Positions 8,201 to 8,458 of a stretch of 8,458 nucleotides of DNA are shown here, piece by piece. The DNA is taken from NCBI GenBank assembly GCA_041628815.1, contig JBFKOL010000175.1, positions 1 to 8,458 of the forward strand, given 5' to 3'. The notes under the pieces were generated by a model, which was given only the letters and a program-made list of their open reading frames with translations, searched no databases and was not told where the DNA came from. Origin of the DNA: JBFKOL01 sp041628815 (lineage in GTDB: Bacteria; Bacteroidota; Bacteroidia; Chitinophagales; Saprospiraceae). Made by a program: the position numbers and the translations under genes. Each line of letters starts with the position of its first letter. Position 1 is the first letter of the stretch.

Positions 8201-8458
8201 CTTTTGTCTGCCAAATTCAACTGCCATGCGGCCTCCATTTGGTAAGTGGTCTCCGGAAACCATACCTTTTGGACATAGGAAAGACTTTCATTGGTCGCCA
8301 CGACGCGTTCCAAGGGATCTTCAAACATGGTAAGGGCGGCAGTCTGCGACACGTTCTTCTTGGAACAATGCCGATCGTTCGTGGTGTTACCGCCATGGGG
8401 CAATCGAAGTGGTAAAGCTTGAAAAAAGTCGGGAAAGTGTTGCACAGAAGCATGCCAC
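5260..8458 (-). CDS. M36 (fungalysin-type) zinc metallopeptidase with PA domain and T9SS sorting domain, N-terminus outside the window
   Basis: A secreted zinc endopeptidase. The frame is open through the right edge (Trp-His-Ala-Ser precede the GTG at 8445), and signal peptide and most of the propeptide are missing, so that GTG is unlikely to be the start. Numbering from it: residues 40-110 resemble the end of an FTP/PepSY-type propeptide; the M36 catalytic region begins around 160 (ASPFGWHD, TRGNNVHAF, DVTNLFYW); a PA domain (about 336-452, with CTDLVN and VDRGECFF) is inserted. The zinc site follows as HEYAHGISNRLTGG (466-479; His466, Glu467, His470) and GEGWSDF (493-499; Glu494), and catalytic homology continues to about 668. 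Residues 670-758 are DUF11-like and 765-935 a MAM-like jelly roll (DDFEG through GWFIDDLEI). Residues 975-1061 are a type A T9SS C-terminal domain (VFPNPAGDYFTISW, ending LPPGLYYLEI). Catalytic residues are intact. Confidence 0.95.
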   Translation of the reverse strand, partial: WHASVQHFPDFFQALPLRLPHGGNTTNDRHCSKKNVSQTAALTMFEDPLERVVATNESLSYVQKVWFPETTYQMEAAWQLNLADKSSPDRWVVLVAVADGRILKTSNQTLYCRFDGPDGQLSHREISSNTEFNLSNFDFLTDGSSYLVYPYPLENPLQGDQEIVRNASDTVASPFGWHDVDGIPGPEYTITRGNNVHAFQDDNADNQSSGDEPDGGEELAFIFAHDKSGTSVENLHADVTNLFYWSNLIHDWAYRFGFDEVNGNFQANNYDKGGAGEDYLIANTLDGNDTNNASFFTPSDGVRPVMSMYPWLTGSNSLSIDSPEELAGRLDVGTAEFGPRIEESLPGRLVLVDDADSIATDACTDLVNVAAIEGNIALVDRGECFFIDKVERAENAGAMACIVCNNVAGQGIINMGAPDNAQQVSIPAVLISKEDCDVIKAAMEQGSEIAVTLDPVSVLSSSFDNGVVIHEYAHGISNRLTGGPMSSSCLTNDEQVGEGWSDFLALVLTTKPDDIGNQRRPIGTYLVNPNGNGTGIRRYPYSTDMAINPQLHTHIRRTTSPHAVGEIWSAALWDLYWKFIERDGFDPSWSIAGSGNVKCVQLVFDGMKIQSCNPGILESRDAILMADEMLNAGANRCMIWEVFARRGMGTDATGGDPDDRMDNTNGFLIPPECSNAILLNKEVAASADAGDTIRVVLSLFNGKADDLEDLVLTDELPIGTRVEEASATQAFEVRDGHVTFQVDNLPGSESMEIQYKLILPDRSESKEIFLDDFEGALQFQRMESSSEVEGWRPNTAKKQNGIFSINVPGDTLSGEAYLVLTDVELSPVRPGLRFWHTYDIQRGIDGGVVEISQDQGSTWTAVPLAWFLNGPYNDRITRDFLYEEEIDAYTGKEDWSEVILDLSALAGETIDLRLRYIMDKFDENIPTPGWFIDDLEIMDMHVLETKTCAILDTTEQYCVKSNTLLNVGQDQTTPVELIDNTDAVRVFPNPAGDYFTISWNHEKGTLQRILLRSPLGHTVKVVTSKDLRDNNEQILAVDELPPGLYYLEILKDDKTRFTIRVAIGF
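5263..5523 (-). other. T9SS type A C-terminal sorting domain of the M36 peptidase
   Basis: The last roughly 87 codons of the peptidase encode a beta-sandwich with the usual Por-secretion-tail pattern: VRVFPNPAGDYFTISW, a middle strand RILLRSPLGHTV, then LPPGLYYLEILKDD and a final basic-hydrophobic strand ending in Gly-Phe. In known T9SS substrates this domain directs passage through the outer-membrane translocon and is usually cleaved off. It implies a T9SS elsewhere in the genome; none of the machinery is in this window. Confidence 0.88.

Noticed and set aside
8443..8445. GTG at 8445 as the start of the M36 peptidase
   Set aside because: The frame continues open to the window edge, no signal peptide follows the GTG, and only the end of a propeptide is present, so the true start lies beyond the window.
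1..8458. A multi-gene defence, mobile or biosynthetic system
   Set aside because: No nuclease, integrase, transposase, CRISPR repeat, toxin-antitoxin pair or biosynthetic cluster is visible; strands alternate and the recognisable genes are housekeeping or independent secreted proteins.

Overview
The window looks like ordinary chromosomal DNA from a free-living member of the Bacteroidota, most likely of the Saprospiria/Cytophagia type. The evidence is a secreted protease ending in a type IX secretion (T9SS) sorting domain, a lamin-tail/FlgD-like exported protein of a kind common in that phylum, moderate GC content, and a promoter resembling the Bacteroidota TTG-N19-TAnnTTTG consensus. I see no tRNA, rRNA, CRISPR array, insertion sequence, integrase or phage gene.

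Layout. (1) 1-1130, plus strand: 3'-terminal four fifths of a phosphohexomutase (phosphoglucomutase/phosphomannomutase family), cut by the left edge. (2) 1149-2897, minus strand: a 582-residue exported protein with a jelly-roll-like N-terminal region, an SbsA-type Ig-like region, a lamin tail domain and a C-terminal FlgD/CHU_C-like domain. (3) 2948-3967, plus strand: complete aspartate-semialdehyde dehydrogenase (asd), divergent from gene 2 across a 50-bp gap. (4) 4026-5258, plus strand: a 410-residue, highly charged, coiled-coil-rich cytoplasmic protein that I cannot name, with a short DUF349-like segment. (5) 5260-8458, minus strand: a large M36 (fungalysin-type) metallopeptidase with an inserted PA domain, a DUF11-like module, a MAM-like jelly roll and a T9SS C-terminal domain. 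Its N-terminus lies beyond the right edge.

How the genes fit together. Genes 1 and 3 are housekeeping metabolism: sugar-phosphate interconversion, and the branch point to lysine/diaminopimelate, threonine and methionine. Genes 2 and 5 are surface or secreted proteins and probably independent of each other. The orientation alternates (+, -, +, +, -), so the only possible co-transcribed pair is asd plus the coiled-coil gene, 58 bp apart with a small inverted repeat over the asd stop codon. The window is very densely packed: the two convergent junctions have gaps of 18 bp and 1 bp, and no stretch over 60 bp lacks a gene. I found no convincing new multi-gene system. The least explained item is the coiled-coil gene next to asd.
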